Positions 8,715 through 16,888 are shown, numbered from the stretch's first letter. The stretch is DNA of 64,000 bases from Agromyces sp. S2-1-8 (GCF_021129215.1 NZ_JAJOLP010000001.1:744001-808000), one strand, 5' to 3'. Numbers and translations: made by a program. The notes: generated by a model from the letters alone, not told the origin.

Positions 8715-9401
8715 ATGTTCTTCCGCACCGGGGACGCCTCATCCCAACTGCCGACGAGTCTCCGCGCGAAGCTCGAACGGCTCAGCTTCCCGACCCTCGG
8801 CCACTACCTCGAGGAGGGCTTCGCCGACCCCGAGATCCGGCGGGTGGTCGAGGCAGGCGGCCGGGTGATCGGCACGGCGTTCACCGTTCGCACGACGGCC
8901 ACGGACTCGACCGCGCTGCACCACGCGGCGGGGATCATCGAGCCGGGCCAGGTGCTCGTGCTCGACACCGGCGGGGACCGGCGCCACGCACCCCTCGGCG
9001 AGGTCGTCGCCGCCCAGCTCGTCGCGAGGGGCGCGGCCGGCGCCGTCGTCGACGGGGTCGTCACCGATGTCGACGAGATCGCGGAGCTCGGGCTCACCGT
9101 GCACGCGCGTGGCACCAGCATGCTGACGACGAAGCTCCAGGGCATCGACGCGGGCGGCGTCAACGTGCCCGTCACGTGCGGTGGCGCGGTCGTGCACCCC
9201 GGCGACGTCGTCCTCGCCGACGCGAACGGAGTCCTCGTCGTACCGCTCGAGGGCCTCGAAGCCCTCGTCGACCTCGCGCTCGAAGACGACGCGGAGGAGC
9301 CGGCGCTCATCGACGAGCTCCGCGGCGGAGCGCCGCTCGGCAGCCTGACCGGCGCCAGCGACACCGTCGCGGCCCTCCTCGAGAGCGCCACCCCGCAATA
9401 G
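8715..9401 (+). CDS. RraA-fold protein, dimethylmenaquinone methyltransferase/HMG-aldolase-like
   Basis: A 228-residue member of the RraA fold. Seen motifs are the glycine-rich GGDRRHAPLGEVVAAQLVARGAAGAVVDG segment, with its conserved Gly-Glu, and PVTCGGAVVHPGDVVLADANGVLVVP. Family members include 4-hydroxy-4-methyl-2-oxoglutarate/oxaloacetate lyases and the RNase E inhibitor RraA. In the active lyases the loop reads G-x-V-R-D; here it is GVVTD (Thr117-Asp118), so the substrate Arg is absent while the metal-binding Asp is kept. A strong ribosome site (GAAAGAGG) precedes ATG 8715. Context suggests a keto-acid role rather than RNase control. Confidence 0.82.
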   Translation: MFFRTGDASSQLPTSLRAKLERLSFPTLGHYLEEGFADPEIRRVVEAGGRVIGTAFTVRTTATDSTALHHAAGIIEPGQVLVLDTGGDRRHAPLGEVVAAQLVARGAAGAVVDGVVTDVDEIAELGLTVHARGTSMLTTKLQGIDAGGVNVPVTCGGAVVHPGDVVLADANGVLVVPLEGLEALVDLALEDDAEEPALIDELRGGAPLGSLTGASDTVAALLESATPQ

Positions 9402-9486
9402 CACCCGCCTCGATCACCGACAGCCGGCGGACTGCTCGTCCGGCTGCGATCGAACGCGCCCGGATCCACCCATGAAAGGCACATCC

Positions 9487-10212
9487 ATGCTCCTCAAAGC
9501 CGCGATCAACGGGGGCCGACCGACCTCCGAGCACCCGGCCGTCCCCCGCACCATCGAGCAGATCGTGGAGGCGAGTCGCGCCGTGATCGCCGCCGGCGCC
9601 GACGTCGTTCACGCCCACGTGATCACCGAGGACGGTGCGCAGACGATCGAGCCCGAGGCGGTCGGAGCGTGGGTGCGCGCCATGCGAGCGGCGGACCCGG
9701 CGATCGTGATCGGGACGACGACCGGCCTCTGGACCGTCGAGTCGCACGCCGAGCGGATGCGGCACCTCGCCGGCTGGCCCGGCGATGCACTGCCGGACTT
9801 CGCCTCCGTCGCGTTCTGCGAGGAGGGTGCCGCCGAGGCGGCCGAGCTCGTCCTCGAACGCGGCATGGTCCTCGAGTCGGCGGTCTGGTCGATCGAGGAC
9901 GTGCCGGCCCTCCTCGCCTCGCCGACACTGCACCGCAACGTCCGGATCCTGATCGAGCCCGAGACGGAGGACGCCGATGACGCCGTCGCCGAGTGCCGGA
10001 GGATCGCGGCCGTCATCCGGGCGGCCGGCGTGGCCGCGCCGATCCTGTACCACGGCTACGACGCGACGGTCTGGCCGGTCGTCGAGGCTGCCATCGCAGA
10101 CCGTTGCGAGACCCGCATCGGATTCGAGGACGGGGTGCACCTGCCCGACGGGAGCCTGCCGGCGGGCAATGCCGAGCTCGTCGCCGCGGTGCGCGCGCTC
10201 GAGCGGGGCTGA
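9487..10212 (+). CDS. BKACE family beta-keto acid cleavage enzyme (3-keto-5-aminohexanoate cleavage-like, DUF849)
   Basis: A 241-residue TIM-barrel protein. It carries the family zinc site His42-x-His44 in AGADVVHAHVITEDG and the late GFEDGVHLPDG motif with its conserved Glu. BKACE enzymes condense a beta-keto acid with acetyl-CoA and release acetoacetate plus a CoA ester; specificity varies widely. It is shorter than the usual 270-310 residues. I choose ATG 9487 because AAAGG stands 7 nt ahead and the product then starts at the usual first strand; ATG 9472 is in frame. It is the last enzyme of the transporter-amidase-RraA series. Confidence 0.87.
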   Translation: MLLKAAINGGRPTSEHPAVPRTIEQIVEASRAVIAAGADVVHAHVITEDGAQTIEPEAVGAWVRAMRAADPAIVIGTTTGLWTVESHAERMRHLAGWPGDALPDFASVAFCEEGAAEAAELVLERGMVLESAVWSIEDVPALLASPTLHRNVRILIEPETEDADDAVAECRRIAAVIRAAGVAAPILYHGYDATVWPVVEAAIADRCETRIGFEDGVHLPDGSLPAGNAELVAAVRALERG

Positions 10213-10239
10213 CCCCGGCGTCGTCGCGGCGCGAGGCGA

Positions 10240-10245
10240 TACCCT
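10240..10245 (+). promoter_or_regulatory. -10 box TACCCT before the Lrp/AsnC gene
   Basis: TACCCT lies 24 nt ahead of the ATG at 10269, with CGAGGAG as ribosome site in between, so the regulator may be transcribed on its own as well as with the catabolic genes. Confidence 0.4.
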
Positions 10246-10268
10246 CGAACCGAGGAGACCGCTGCCGA

Positions 10269-10742
10269 ATGATTGACGACCTGGATCGCAGGCTCATCGA
10301 GCTGCTCGCCCGAGACGGGCGACGTCCGTTCGCCTCGCTCGCCGAGGAGCTCGGCGTCTCGCAGTCGACGGTGCGTGCTCGCGTGGCGAAGCTCCAGGAG
10401 GACGACGTCGTCATGATCGTCGCCCTGTGCAACGCCCTGCTGCTCGGGCACCAGGTGGTCCGGCTGCTGCTCAGCGTCCGCAACCTGACGCCGCGATCAG
10501 TGGCCGACGGGCTCGTCGGCATCAACCAGATCAACCACGTCGCGCTCGTCGCCGGCTCGCACGATCTCTATCTCGAGGCGACCTGTCGTGACCAGCCGCA
10601 GCTCATCGCACTGCTCGATGAGATCCGTCGCCACCCAGGGGTGGCCGCGATCCAGCCGATCATCGTGACCTCCCTCGCGAAGGACTACAGCGGCGGCGGC
10701 CTGCGAGGCACCGCGCAGAGCATCAGCGACCCGAATCGCTGA
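10269..10742 (+). CDS. Lrp/AsnC family transcriptional regulator (1)
   Basis: A 157-residue regulator. The N-terminal helix-turn-helix reads LDRRLIELLARDGRRPFASLAEELGVSQSTVRARVAKLQ, and the C-terminal RAM (ligand-binding) domain covers about residues 65-150. Family members sense amino acids or related small molecules. Position straight after the BKACE gene makes it the likely local regulator of the transporter and catabolic genes. The last base of its stop is immediately followed by the stop of a second, convergent Lrp-type gene. Confidence 0.9.
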   Translation: MIDDLDRRLIELLARDGRRPFASLAEELGVSQSTVRARVAKLQEDDVVMIVALCNALLLGHQVVRLLLSVRNLTPRSVADGLVGINQINHVALVAGSHDLYLEATCRDQPQLIALLDEIRRHPGVAAIQPIIVTSLAKDYSGGGLRGTAQSISDPNR

Positions 10743-11249
10743 TCAGTTCTCGAGGCGCGACAGCGGCGTCGGTTCGCGGAACCCCTGCCAGAGGTAGGTG
10801 TCCTTCATGACCTCGAGCACGGTGAGCGTCTCGAGGTCCGAGATGCCCCGGATGCGGCGGATGTCCTGGAGCACGATCTTGCCGAGGGCCTGCGCGTCGG
10901 GGGCGACCACGTCGAGGATGATGTCGTAGTAGCCGAGGGTGCAGGCGACGTACTTGATCTGCGGGTGCTCGGCGAGCTGCTCGGCGACCCGCGCCACCGG
11001 CACCTCCGACACCCGGATGCCGACGTGGGCGGCGATGCCGCCGATCTTCGTCTCGTCGTACATGCCGGCGACGTAGATGACCCCGACCGACACGAGGCGG
11101 TTGTACCGCTGGCGCACCGTCGGCTCCGAGAAGCCGATACGACGGCCGATCTCGGAGAAGGACCGGCGGCCGTCGACCCGGAGCTGGTCGATGATCTCGC
11201 GGTCCACATCGTCGAGGAGGGGGTCCCTCGACTCACGGGCGGCATCCAC
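10743..11249 (-). CDS. Lrp/AsnC family transcriptional regulator (2)
   Basis: A 168-residue regulator of the same family as its convergent neighbour but clearly divergent from it. The HTH is DREIIDQLRVDGRRSFSEIGRRIGFSEPTVRQRYNRLV and the RAM domain contains YVACTLGYYDIILDVVAPD. The two genes meet tail to tail with no spacer (TGATCA at 10740-10745), so no terminator fits between them and each mRNA must extend into the other. Its targets are unknown; it may act on the same cluster or on an unlinked amino acid operon. Confidence 0.9.
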   Translation of the reverse strand: MDAARESRDPLLDDVDREIIDQLRVDGRRSFSEIGRRIGFSEPTVRQRYNRLVSVGVIYVAGMYDETKIGGIAAHVGIRVSEVPVARVAEQLAEHPQIKYVACTLGYYDIILDVVAPDAQALGKIVLQDIRRIRGISDLETLTVLEVMKDTYLWQGFREPTPLSRLEN

Positions 11250-11282
11250 CCGGTCAGCGTACCGGAGGCAAACGCCGAGCGG

Positions 11283-11584
11283 TCAGGGGTCGGCCCGTAC
11301 GAGGCGTCCGAGCTCGCCTCCCGCGTCGTCGAGGAGGACGAGTTCGTCTCCGTCGAATCCGGCGAGACGTGCTCCCATCACCCAATACGGCGCCAGGGCG
11401 ATGGCTCGGTAGCGGCCATGGCTTCGAGCCAGCCGACCACGCCAGCACGCCACCACCCGCCGAGTGTCCACCACTCGCGCAGAAGCTCGAGTTCGCCGCC
11501 GCCGAGACGGAGGCGGGTGCCTTCCCGCGCTCCGTCGGCGTCGGACACGTCGCATAGTCCGATGAGCCCGATCGGCTCGCCCAC
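11283..11584 (-). pseudogene. Small hypothetical ORF broken by an apparent single-base deletion
   Basis: Downstream of purB the minus strand reads from GTG 11584 as a coherent product (GEPIGLIGLCDVSD, then ELELLREWWTLGGWWRAG, then GWLEAMA), but the frame soon ends. In the neighbouring frame the text continues smoothly as RYRAIALAPYWVMGARLAG, then FDGDELVLLDDAGGELGRLVRADP and a stop at 11283. One extra C near 11411-11416 would join the halves into about 100 residues. I recognise no family. It could be a pseudogene, a programmed shift or a sequencing error. It fills most of the 359-base gap 11250-11608. Confidence 0.45.
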
Positions 11585-11608
11585 CGAGCGGGAGGTGTCG
11601 CGAAACGC

Positions 11609-12991
11609 CTACGGCAGCCGGTCGACGAGGTCGTCGGCGATGCCGACGTACGATGCGGGCGTCAGGGCGAGCAGGCGCTGCTTCGCCTCGTCGCCGATCT
11701 CGAGCGACTCGACGAAGGTCGCCAGGTCCGAGGCGCCGACCCGCTTGCCGCGCGTGAGCTCCTTGAGCAGCGCGTAGGGGTCGCTGATCGTCGACCGGCC
11801 GGCCACGACCTCGGCGCGGATCACCGTCTGGATCGCCTCGCCGAGCACCTCCCAGTTGCCGTCGAGGTCCGCGAGCAGCAGCGCCCGGTCGAGGTCGATC
11901 TCGCCGAGCCCGCGCTGGATGTTGTCGAGCGCGAGCATCGAGTGCCCGAAGCCGACGCCGATGTTGCGCTGGGCCGACGAGTCGGTGAGGTCGCGCTGCA
12001 GGCGCGAGGTCACGAGCGTCGCGGCGAGCGAGTCGAGCACCGCCGAGCTGAGCTCGAGGTTCGCCTCGGCGTTCTCGAAGCGGATCGGGTTGACCTTGTG
12101 CGGCATCGTCGACGAGCCCGTCGCGCCGGCCGCCGGGATCTGCCGGAAGTAGCCGAGCGAGATGTACGTCCAGATGTCGGTCGCGAGGTTGTGCAGCACG
12201 CGGTTCGCGTGCGAGACCCGACCGTAGAGCTCGGCCTGCCAGTCGTGCGACTCGATCTGCGTCGTGAGCGGGTTCCAGCCGAGCCCGAGCGACTCGACGA
12301 ACTCCTGCGAGACGGTCGGCCACGAGACATCCGGTGCGGCGACGACGTGCGCCGAGAACGTGCCCGTCGCACCCGAGAACTTGCCGAGGTACTCGGTCGC
12401 CTCGACCTGCGCGGCGATGCGCGAGAGGCGGTGCACGAAGACCGCGAGCTCCTTGCCCATGGTCGAGGGGGTCGCCGGCTGGCCGTGCGTGCGGCTCAGC
12501 ATCGAGGCATCCCGGTGCTCGACGGCCAGCGCCTGCAGGGTGGCGATGACCGCGCGGTACTTCGGCAGCCAGACCTGCTGCACCGCGTCGCGCACGGTGA
12601 TCGCGTAGGAGAGGTTGTTGATGTCCTCGGAGGTGCAGGCGAAGTGGGTGAGCTCGGCGATCGCGTCGAGCCCGAGGTCGGAGAGCCGGCGGCGCACGTA
12701 GTACTCGACGGCCTTCACGTCGTGGCGCGTCGTCGCCTCGAGCGACGCGAGCTCGTCGATGTCGGGCTGCCCGAAGTCGGCGACGACCTGGCGCAGCGCC
12801 GCCTTCTGGTGGTCGCCGAGCGGCGACGATCCGAAGAAGCCGCGGTCGGTCTGCGCGATGAGCCACTCGATCTCGACGTGCACGCGCGCCCGGTTGAGGC
12901 CGGCCTCCGAGAGGTGCTCGCCGAGTTCGCCGACCGCCGAGCGGTAGCGTCCGTCGAGGGGGCTGAGCGGCTGGGGGGGCAGCGAAGTCAT
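11609..12991 (-). CDS. purB: Adenylosuccinate lyase
   Basis: A 460-residue enzyme catalysing two steps of purine synthesis: SAICAR to AICAR, and adenylosuccinate to AMP, each releasing fumarate. Family signposts are PLDGRYRS at the start, the substrate loop TRHDVKAVEYYVR, RTHGQPATPSTMGKE, and the fumarase/aspartase signature SSTMPHKVNPIRFENAE. Length fits the longer PurB branch (about 456). Its ATG overlaps the stop of the upstream phosphatase gene by 4 nt, so the two are coupled. Confidence 0.96.
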   Translation of the reverse strand: MTSLPPQPLSPLDGRYRSAVGELGEHLSEAGLNRARVHVEIEWLIAQTDRGFFGSSPLGDHQKAALRQVVADFGQPDIDELASLEATTRHDVKAVEYYVRRRLSDLGLDAIAELTHFACTSEDINNLSYAITVRDAVQQVWLPKYRAVIATLQALAVEHRDASMLSRTHGQPATPSTMGKELAVFVHRLSRIAAQVEATEYLGKFSGATGTFSAHVVAAPDVSWPTVSQEFVESLGLGWNPLTTQIESHDWQAELYGRVSHANRVLHNLATDIWTYISLGYFRQIPAAGATGSSTMPHKVNPIRFENAEANLELSSAVLDSLAATLVTSRLQRDLTDSSAQRNIGVGFGHSMLALDNIQRGLGEIDLDRALLLADLDGNWEVLGEAIQTVIRAEVVAGRSTISDPYALLKELTRGKRVGASDLATFVESLEIGDEAKQRLLALTPASYVGIADDLVDRLP

Positions 12992-13524
12992 CGGTTTCCT
13001 TGTCTGAGAGCCGGCGCGAGTTGCCGGAAGAGCGCCGTGGTCGACCGTTCAATCATCTCAAGTACCCGATCGAACATCGCATCGTCGGAGTAATAGGGGT
13101 CGGGCACGTCCTGCAGCGTGCTGAGCGAGGGCTCGAACTCGAGCAGCAGGCGCACCTTGTGCTCCTCGACGGGGCCGGCGGCCCAGTTGCGCAGGATGCG
13201 CGCCTGCCCGCGATCGAACGCGACCACGAGGTCGAGGTCGGGGAAGTCGCCGGCGTCGAACTGCCGCGCACGGTGATGCGTGCCGTCGTAGCCGGCGCGC
13301 GCGAGCGCGTCGACGGTGCGCTGGTCGGCCGGCTCGCCGACGTGCCAATCGCCCGTGGCGGCCGACTCGATCGCGATGCGCGACGCCAGTCCGGCACGTT
13401 CGGCGAGGGCGCGCAGCACGACCTCGGCCATCGGCGAGCGGCAGATGTTGCCGGTGCACACGAAGGACACCCGGAAGGGCTGCGCGGCCTCCCCCGCGGG
13501 TTCCGCGCGCGTCATGGGTTCCAT
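12988..13524 (-). CDS. Low-molecular-weight protein-tyrosine phosphatase
   Basis: A 178-residue phosphatase with the CX5R-S loop in FVCTGNICRSPMAEVV and the general-acid loop VPDPYYSDD. These enzymes remove phosphate from protein tyrosines (or arginines) and in Actinobacteria are cytosolic or exported. Start choice is open: ATG 13524 and ATG 13515 are in frame and neither has a clear ribosome site. It is divergent from the phosphotransferase gene and overlaps purB by the ATGA arrangement. Confidence 0.92.
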   Translation of the reverse strand: MEPMTRAEPAGEAAQPFRVSFVCTGNICRSPMAEVVLRALAERAGLASRIAIESAATGDWHVGEPADQRTVDALARAGYDGTHHRARQFDAGDFPDLDLVVAFDRGQARILRNWAAGPVEEHKVRLLLEFEPSLSTLQDVPDPYYSDDAMFDRVLEMIERSTTALFRQLAPALRQGNR

Positions 13525-13566
13525 TGTGGAGGAGAATGCGGCTTTCAGGAATGGGTGGAGATGACG

Positions 13567-14481
13567 ATGGATGCCCCGGTGCCGGACTTCGAGGTCGACA
13601 CCGAGCTCGCGGCGCGGCTCGTGCAGCGGCAGCATCCCGACCTGGCGGGCCCGCTCGAACTCGTCGCGAACGGGTGGGACAACGCGATCCTCCGCCTGGG
13701 CGACGTGCTCGCGGTGCGGCTGCCGCGGCGGCTGGTGGCGGTGCCGCTCATCGCGCACGAGCAGCGCTGGCTGCCCGAGCTCGCCGCACGGCTGCCGGTC
13801 GCCGTGCCCGCGCCGGTTCGCATCGGTCGCCCCGCCCCCGACCTGGGGTTCGACGCGCCGTGGAGCATCGTGCCGTGGTTCACGGGCACCGTGGCGGCCG
13901 AGGCGTCGGCCGCACGCCGTGCGATCCTCGCGCCCGCGCTCGCCGGATTCGTCGATGCCATGGCGGTGCCGGCGCCCGACGGCGCCCCCCGCAACCCGTA
14001 TCGCGGCGTACCGCTCAGCGTGCGCGACGAGGCGGTGCGCGCCCGGCTCGACCGGTTCGCGGTGCGCGCGGCGACCGGTGATCTCGACGGGCTCGACGTG
14101 GCGGCCCTGCGCGACCTCTGGAGCGATGCGCTCGGGGCGCCCGCGTGGCACGGCCCGCCGTCCTGGCTGCACGGCGACCTGCATCCCGGCAATCTCGTGG
14201 TCGAGGCATCCGGTGATCTCGCCGCGGTGATCGACTTCGGCGACCTGACCGCGGGCGACCCGGCCACCGATCTCGCGACGGCCTGGCTGACGTTCGGCGC
14301 CACCGGTCGGGCCGCCTTCCGGAGCGAGGTCGAGCGGCGCCGGCAGGTCGACGCGGCGACGTGGCGGCGCGCCCGCGGCTGGGCGCTCGTCTGGGGCAGC
14401 GCGGTCGTCGACGAACTCGACGGATCGGGACCGATCGGGCGCCTCGGGCGCTTCGCGCTCGCGCAGGTGCTCGTCGGCTGA
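13567..14481 (+). CDS. Aminoglycoside phosphotransferase-fold kinase
   Basis: A 304-residue protein of the APH/choline kinase fold. Brenner's motif HGDLHPGNLVV and the metal-binding IDFGDLTAGDPATDLA are intact, so it is likely an active small-molecule kinase. NGWDNAILRLGDVLAVRLPRR forms the start of the N lobe. ATG 13567 is chosen because GGAG is 6 nt upstream; ATG 13561 abuts that site. Chromosomal APH-fold proteins like this usually act on sugars or metabolites, so it should not be read as an aminoglycoside resistance gene. Confidence 0.88.
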   Translation: MDAPVPDFEVDTELAARLVQRQHPDLAGPLELVANGWDNAILRLGDVLAVRLPRRLVAVPLIAHEQRWLPELAARLPVAVPAPVRIGRPAPDLGFDAPWSIVPWFTGTVAAEASAARRAILAPALAGFVDAMAVPAPDGAPRNPYRGVPLSVRDEAVRARLDRFAVRAATGDLDGLDVAALRDLWSDALGAPAWHGPPSWLHGDLHPGNLVVEASGDLAAVIDFGDLTAGDPATDLATAWLTFGATGRAAFRSEVERRRQVDAATWRRARGWALVWGSAVVDELDGSGPIGRLGRFALAQVLVG

Positions 14482-14582
14482 GCCCGCCCACCCGTCCTCC
14501 ACACTCGCCGTCGGCGTGCGCGGGTGCACAGGCGCGGCCCGCACGATCGTGGAGGCCGCGGCGCACCGGCAGGCTGACCGGC

Positions 14583-14993
14583 ATGGATGCCTCGGACGAA
14601 TGGCTGCTCGCGCTCACGGGCGGCGGTTGCGCGACCCGCGACGAGCTCGATCGCGCGACGATGCTGCGGGGGCGGTTCGCGCCGCTGCGCACCGCGATCG
14701 GGCACGCCGCGGCGATGCTGCCGCCCGACGGCGGATCGTGGCGCTCGCAGGCGGCCGACCGCTACGCCGAACGGCTGCACGAGCTCAGGTCGGGTGCGCT
14801 CGCCGCCGTCGGCCTGCTCGATCAGGCCGTCGTCGAGCTCGACGAGCGCATCCGGCGCATGGGCGATGAGATCGCCGCGTACGAACAGGCCGAGCGAGAC
14901 GTGCGCGCCGCCGAAGAGGCCCGGCGCGCCGCCGACCTCGCCGAGCAGGCACGCATGCTGCGGGTCGCCGACGAGCGCCGGGGTGCGGCATGA
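14583..14993 (+). CDS. Helical small protein, possible WXG100/EsxA-like partner
   Basis: A 136-residue, mostly helical protein with a central SWRSQAADRYAERLHELR segment, reminiscent of the W-x-G turn region of WXG100 proteins but with W-R-S in place of W-x-G. A long charged helix (DEIAAYEQAERDVRAAEEARR) ends the protein. It overlaps the next gene by ATGA, so it is translationally coupled to the alpha/beta hydrolase. I do not recognise a named family. A substrate or chaperone of a type VII-like route is possible, but no secretion genes are nearby. Confidence 0.7.
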   Translation: MDASDEWLLALTGGGCATRDELDRATMLRGRFAPLRTAIGHAAAMLPPDGGSWRSQAADRYAERLHELRSGALAAVGLLDQAVVELDERIRRMGDEIAAYEQAERDVRAAEEARRAADLAEQARMLRVADERRGAA

Positions 14994-16495
14994 GCGACGC
15001 CATCACGATCTCGGGCGGGGGGACGACCGCCGTCGCGACCGACGACCTGTTCGCCGACGCAGCTCGCCTCGGCGCCGCCGTCGCCGCGCTCGAAGCCGCC
15101 GCCGGCGACGCCGCCGGACTGGCGGTCGAACTCGACGCGCTCGGCGCCGACCGCGATGCCGGCGGCTTCGCCGGCCGGCAGACGCTCTGGAACGGGCCGC
15201 ACCCCGCCGGGGCCACCCACCGTCTCGAGTGCGCGCTGCGCGACCGCCGGGCCGAGGGCGACGAACTGCGCAGTGCGCTGATCGCGAGCGCCGAGCGCTA
15301 CGGCCTGACCGAACAGCTGGTCGACGGCGCCTGGCGGGTCGGCGGCGGCGTCGCCGGGTATCTGCTCGGCTCGTTCCTGGTCTCACCCGGTGGTGCCGCC
15401 CTCGCCGGCGGGGTCGCGCTCGCCGCGGGGGCGAACTCGTCGGCCCGGCAGGTGTGGGGCGCGACCGCGCTCGACGAGTGGCTCGCGGCCAACCGGGGCG
15501 TGCTGTCCGACCCGCTGTTCGTGCGCGCGGTCCGCGCTGCCGTCGACTCGGTCGACGAGTTCGTGCTCGGCGCCCTGCACGTGCCGGGCGGTGAGAAGCT
15601 CGCCGCCCTGATCGGGCCGCATGTCGGGGCGCCCGAGAGCGCGTCGGTGCTGCTCGCGCTCGCCGCGGCGCTCCGTGCGCCGGCGCTCGTCGACGGACCC
15701 GTCCGCGTTCGCCGCACGGATCGCGACGACCGGGCGGGCGACGGCCAGGCGCCCGGCGGCCATCCGTCCGAGGGCCCCGAACGCACGGTGCGGGCGCCGG
15801 CCGGCTTCGGCGACCTCGCAGGCCGCATTCCGGGCGGTGAGGGGCCGCAGATCCGCATCGAGCGCTACGGCGAGCCCGGCGACCCGCGATGGGTGGTGTA
15901 CGTCAGCGGCACCGTCGAACTCGGGGTCGTCGCGGGCGAGCAGCCCTTCGACATGGTGAACAACCTGCACGGCATCGCCGACGACTCGCCGCTCGACGCG
16001 TTGCGGCGCGCGGGTGCCTCATCAGGCGCGGGCGAACGCGCGGTGCGCGAGGCGATGTCGGCCGCGGGCATCGCGCCCGACGACCCGGTGCTCGTGGCCG
16101 GGCACTCGGGCGGCGGCATCATCGGGGCGAGGCTCGCGGGCGACCCGTCCCTGGGCGTCATCGGGGCGCTCGACCTCGGCGGGCCGAACGACTCGGCGCC
16201 GACGCGGCCGGGCGTGCCGAACGTCGCCGTCGAGCACACCGAAGACCTCGTACCCGCGCTGGGCGGGGCGGGTCACCCGTCGCCCGAGCGCATCGTGGTC
16301 GCACGCGACGCGCTCGAACCCGGCCGGTCGTACGACGGCGAGATCCTGCCGGCGCACTCGCTCGAGCGCTATCGGCAGACCGCGGCGCTGATGGACGAGT
16401 CCGACGACCCGCGGCTCGCGGAGTTCCGCGAGCTGCTGGCGTTCACGGGCGGCGGCGAGGGCGCGGTGAGCGAGTGGGTCGCCCGGCGGCAGTGA
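14990..16495 (+). CDS. Alpha/beta hydrolase-like protein with helical N-terminal domain
   Basis: A 501-residue protein in two parts. Residues 1-130 are Ala-rich and helical and include a W-x-G turn (QTLWNGPHPAG). A short glycine-rich hydrophobic stretch follows (GGGVAGYLLGSFLVSPGGAALAGG), then a low-complexity linker near residue 245. The C-terminal part has a lipase-like nucleophile elbow GHSGGG with Ser373, preceded by an RWVVYVSGT strand; EHTEDLVPAL and LPAHSLERY may hold the acid and His. The substrate is unknown. The layout matches actinobacterial large-WXG-type secreted esterase candidates, but no Sec signal is present. Confidence 0.72.
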   Translation: MSDAITISGGGTTAVATDDLFADAARLGAAVAALEAAAGDAAGLAVELDALGADRDAGGFAGRQTLWNGPHPAGATHRLECALRDRRAEGDELRSALIASAERYGLTEQLVDGAWRVGGGVAGYLLGSFLVSPGGAALAGGVALAAGANSSARQVWGATALDEWLAANRGVLSDPLFVRAVRAAVDSVDEFVLGALHVPGGEKLAALIGPHVGAPESASVLLALAAALRAPALVDGPVRVRRTDRDDRAGDGQAPGGHPSEGPERTVRAPAGFGDLAGRIPGGEGPQIRIERYGEPGDPRWVVYVSGTVELGVVAGEQPFDMVNNLHGIADDSPLDALRRAGASSGAGERAVREAMSAAGIAPDDPVLVAGHSGGGIIGARLAGDPSLGVIGALDLGGPNDSAPTRPGVPNVAVEHTEDLVPALGGAGHPSPERIVVARDALEPGRSYDGEILPAHSLERYRQTAALMDESDDPRLAEFRELLAFTGGGEGAVSEWVARRQ

Positions 16496-16504
16496 GGCGT
16501 GCGG

Positions 16505-16888
16505 TCAGTCCTTCGAGGGTCGCACGACGAGCCCGATCAGCCAGCTGATGAGTCCGAGCACGAGCGCGCCGAGCACGCCCCACCAGAAGCTGTCGACGAC
16601 GAGGCCGAAGCCCATGAGGTCGCTGATCCAGTCGACGATGAGCAGGAGCAGCCCGTTCACGATGAACGAGATGAGGCCGAGCGTGATCACGTAGATCGGG
16701 AACGCGACGACCCTGATGAACGTGCCGACGATCGCGTTGACGAGGCCGAAGATGAGCGCGACGAGCAGGTACGTCAGCACCCGTGCCATGTCGGTGTCGT
16801 CGTACGGCACCACGTTCACGCCCGAGACGATGAGCGTCGTCAGCCAGAGCGCGAAGGCGATGACGATGACCTTGACGATGAAGCGCAT
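16505..16888 (-). CDS. Phage-holin-IV-like small membrane protein
   Basis: A 127-residue protein of four hydrophobic helices: an N-terminal helix after [14 protein letters not shown], then [40 protein letters not shown] and [20 protein letters not shown]. This matches the mycobacterial/actinobacterial 'phage holin family' (PF04020) membrane proteins, which are chromosomal and have no proven lytic role. It is convergent with the hydrolase gene, with only 9 bp between stops. Confidence 0.85.
   Translation of the reverse strand: MRFIVKVIVIAFALWLTTLIVSGVNVVPYDDTDMARVLTYLLVALIFGLVNAIVGTFIRVVAFPIYVITLGLISFIVNGLLLLIVDWISDLMGFGLVVDSFWWGVLGALVLGLISWLIGLVVRPSKD

Noticed and set aside
13567..14481. Aminoglycoside resistance gene
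   Set aside because: The kinase fold is real but the sequence is not close to known resistance enzymes, and the context is housekeeping.
16505..16888. Prophage remnant suggested by a holin-like protein
   Set aside because: The family is a normal chromosomal membrane protein in Actinobacteria; there are no other phage genes, integrase or att repeats.
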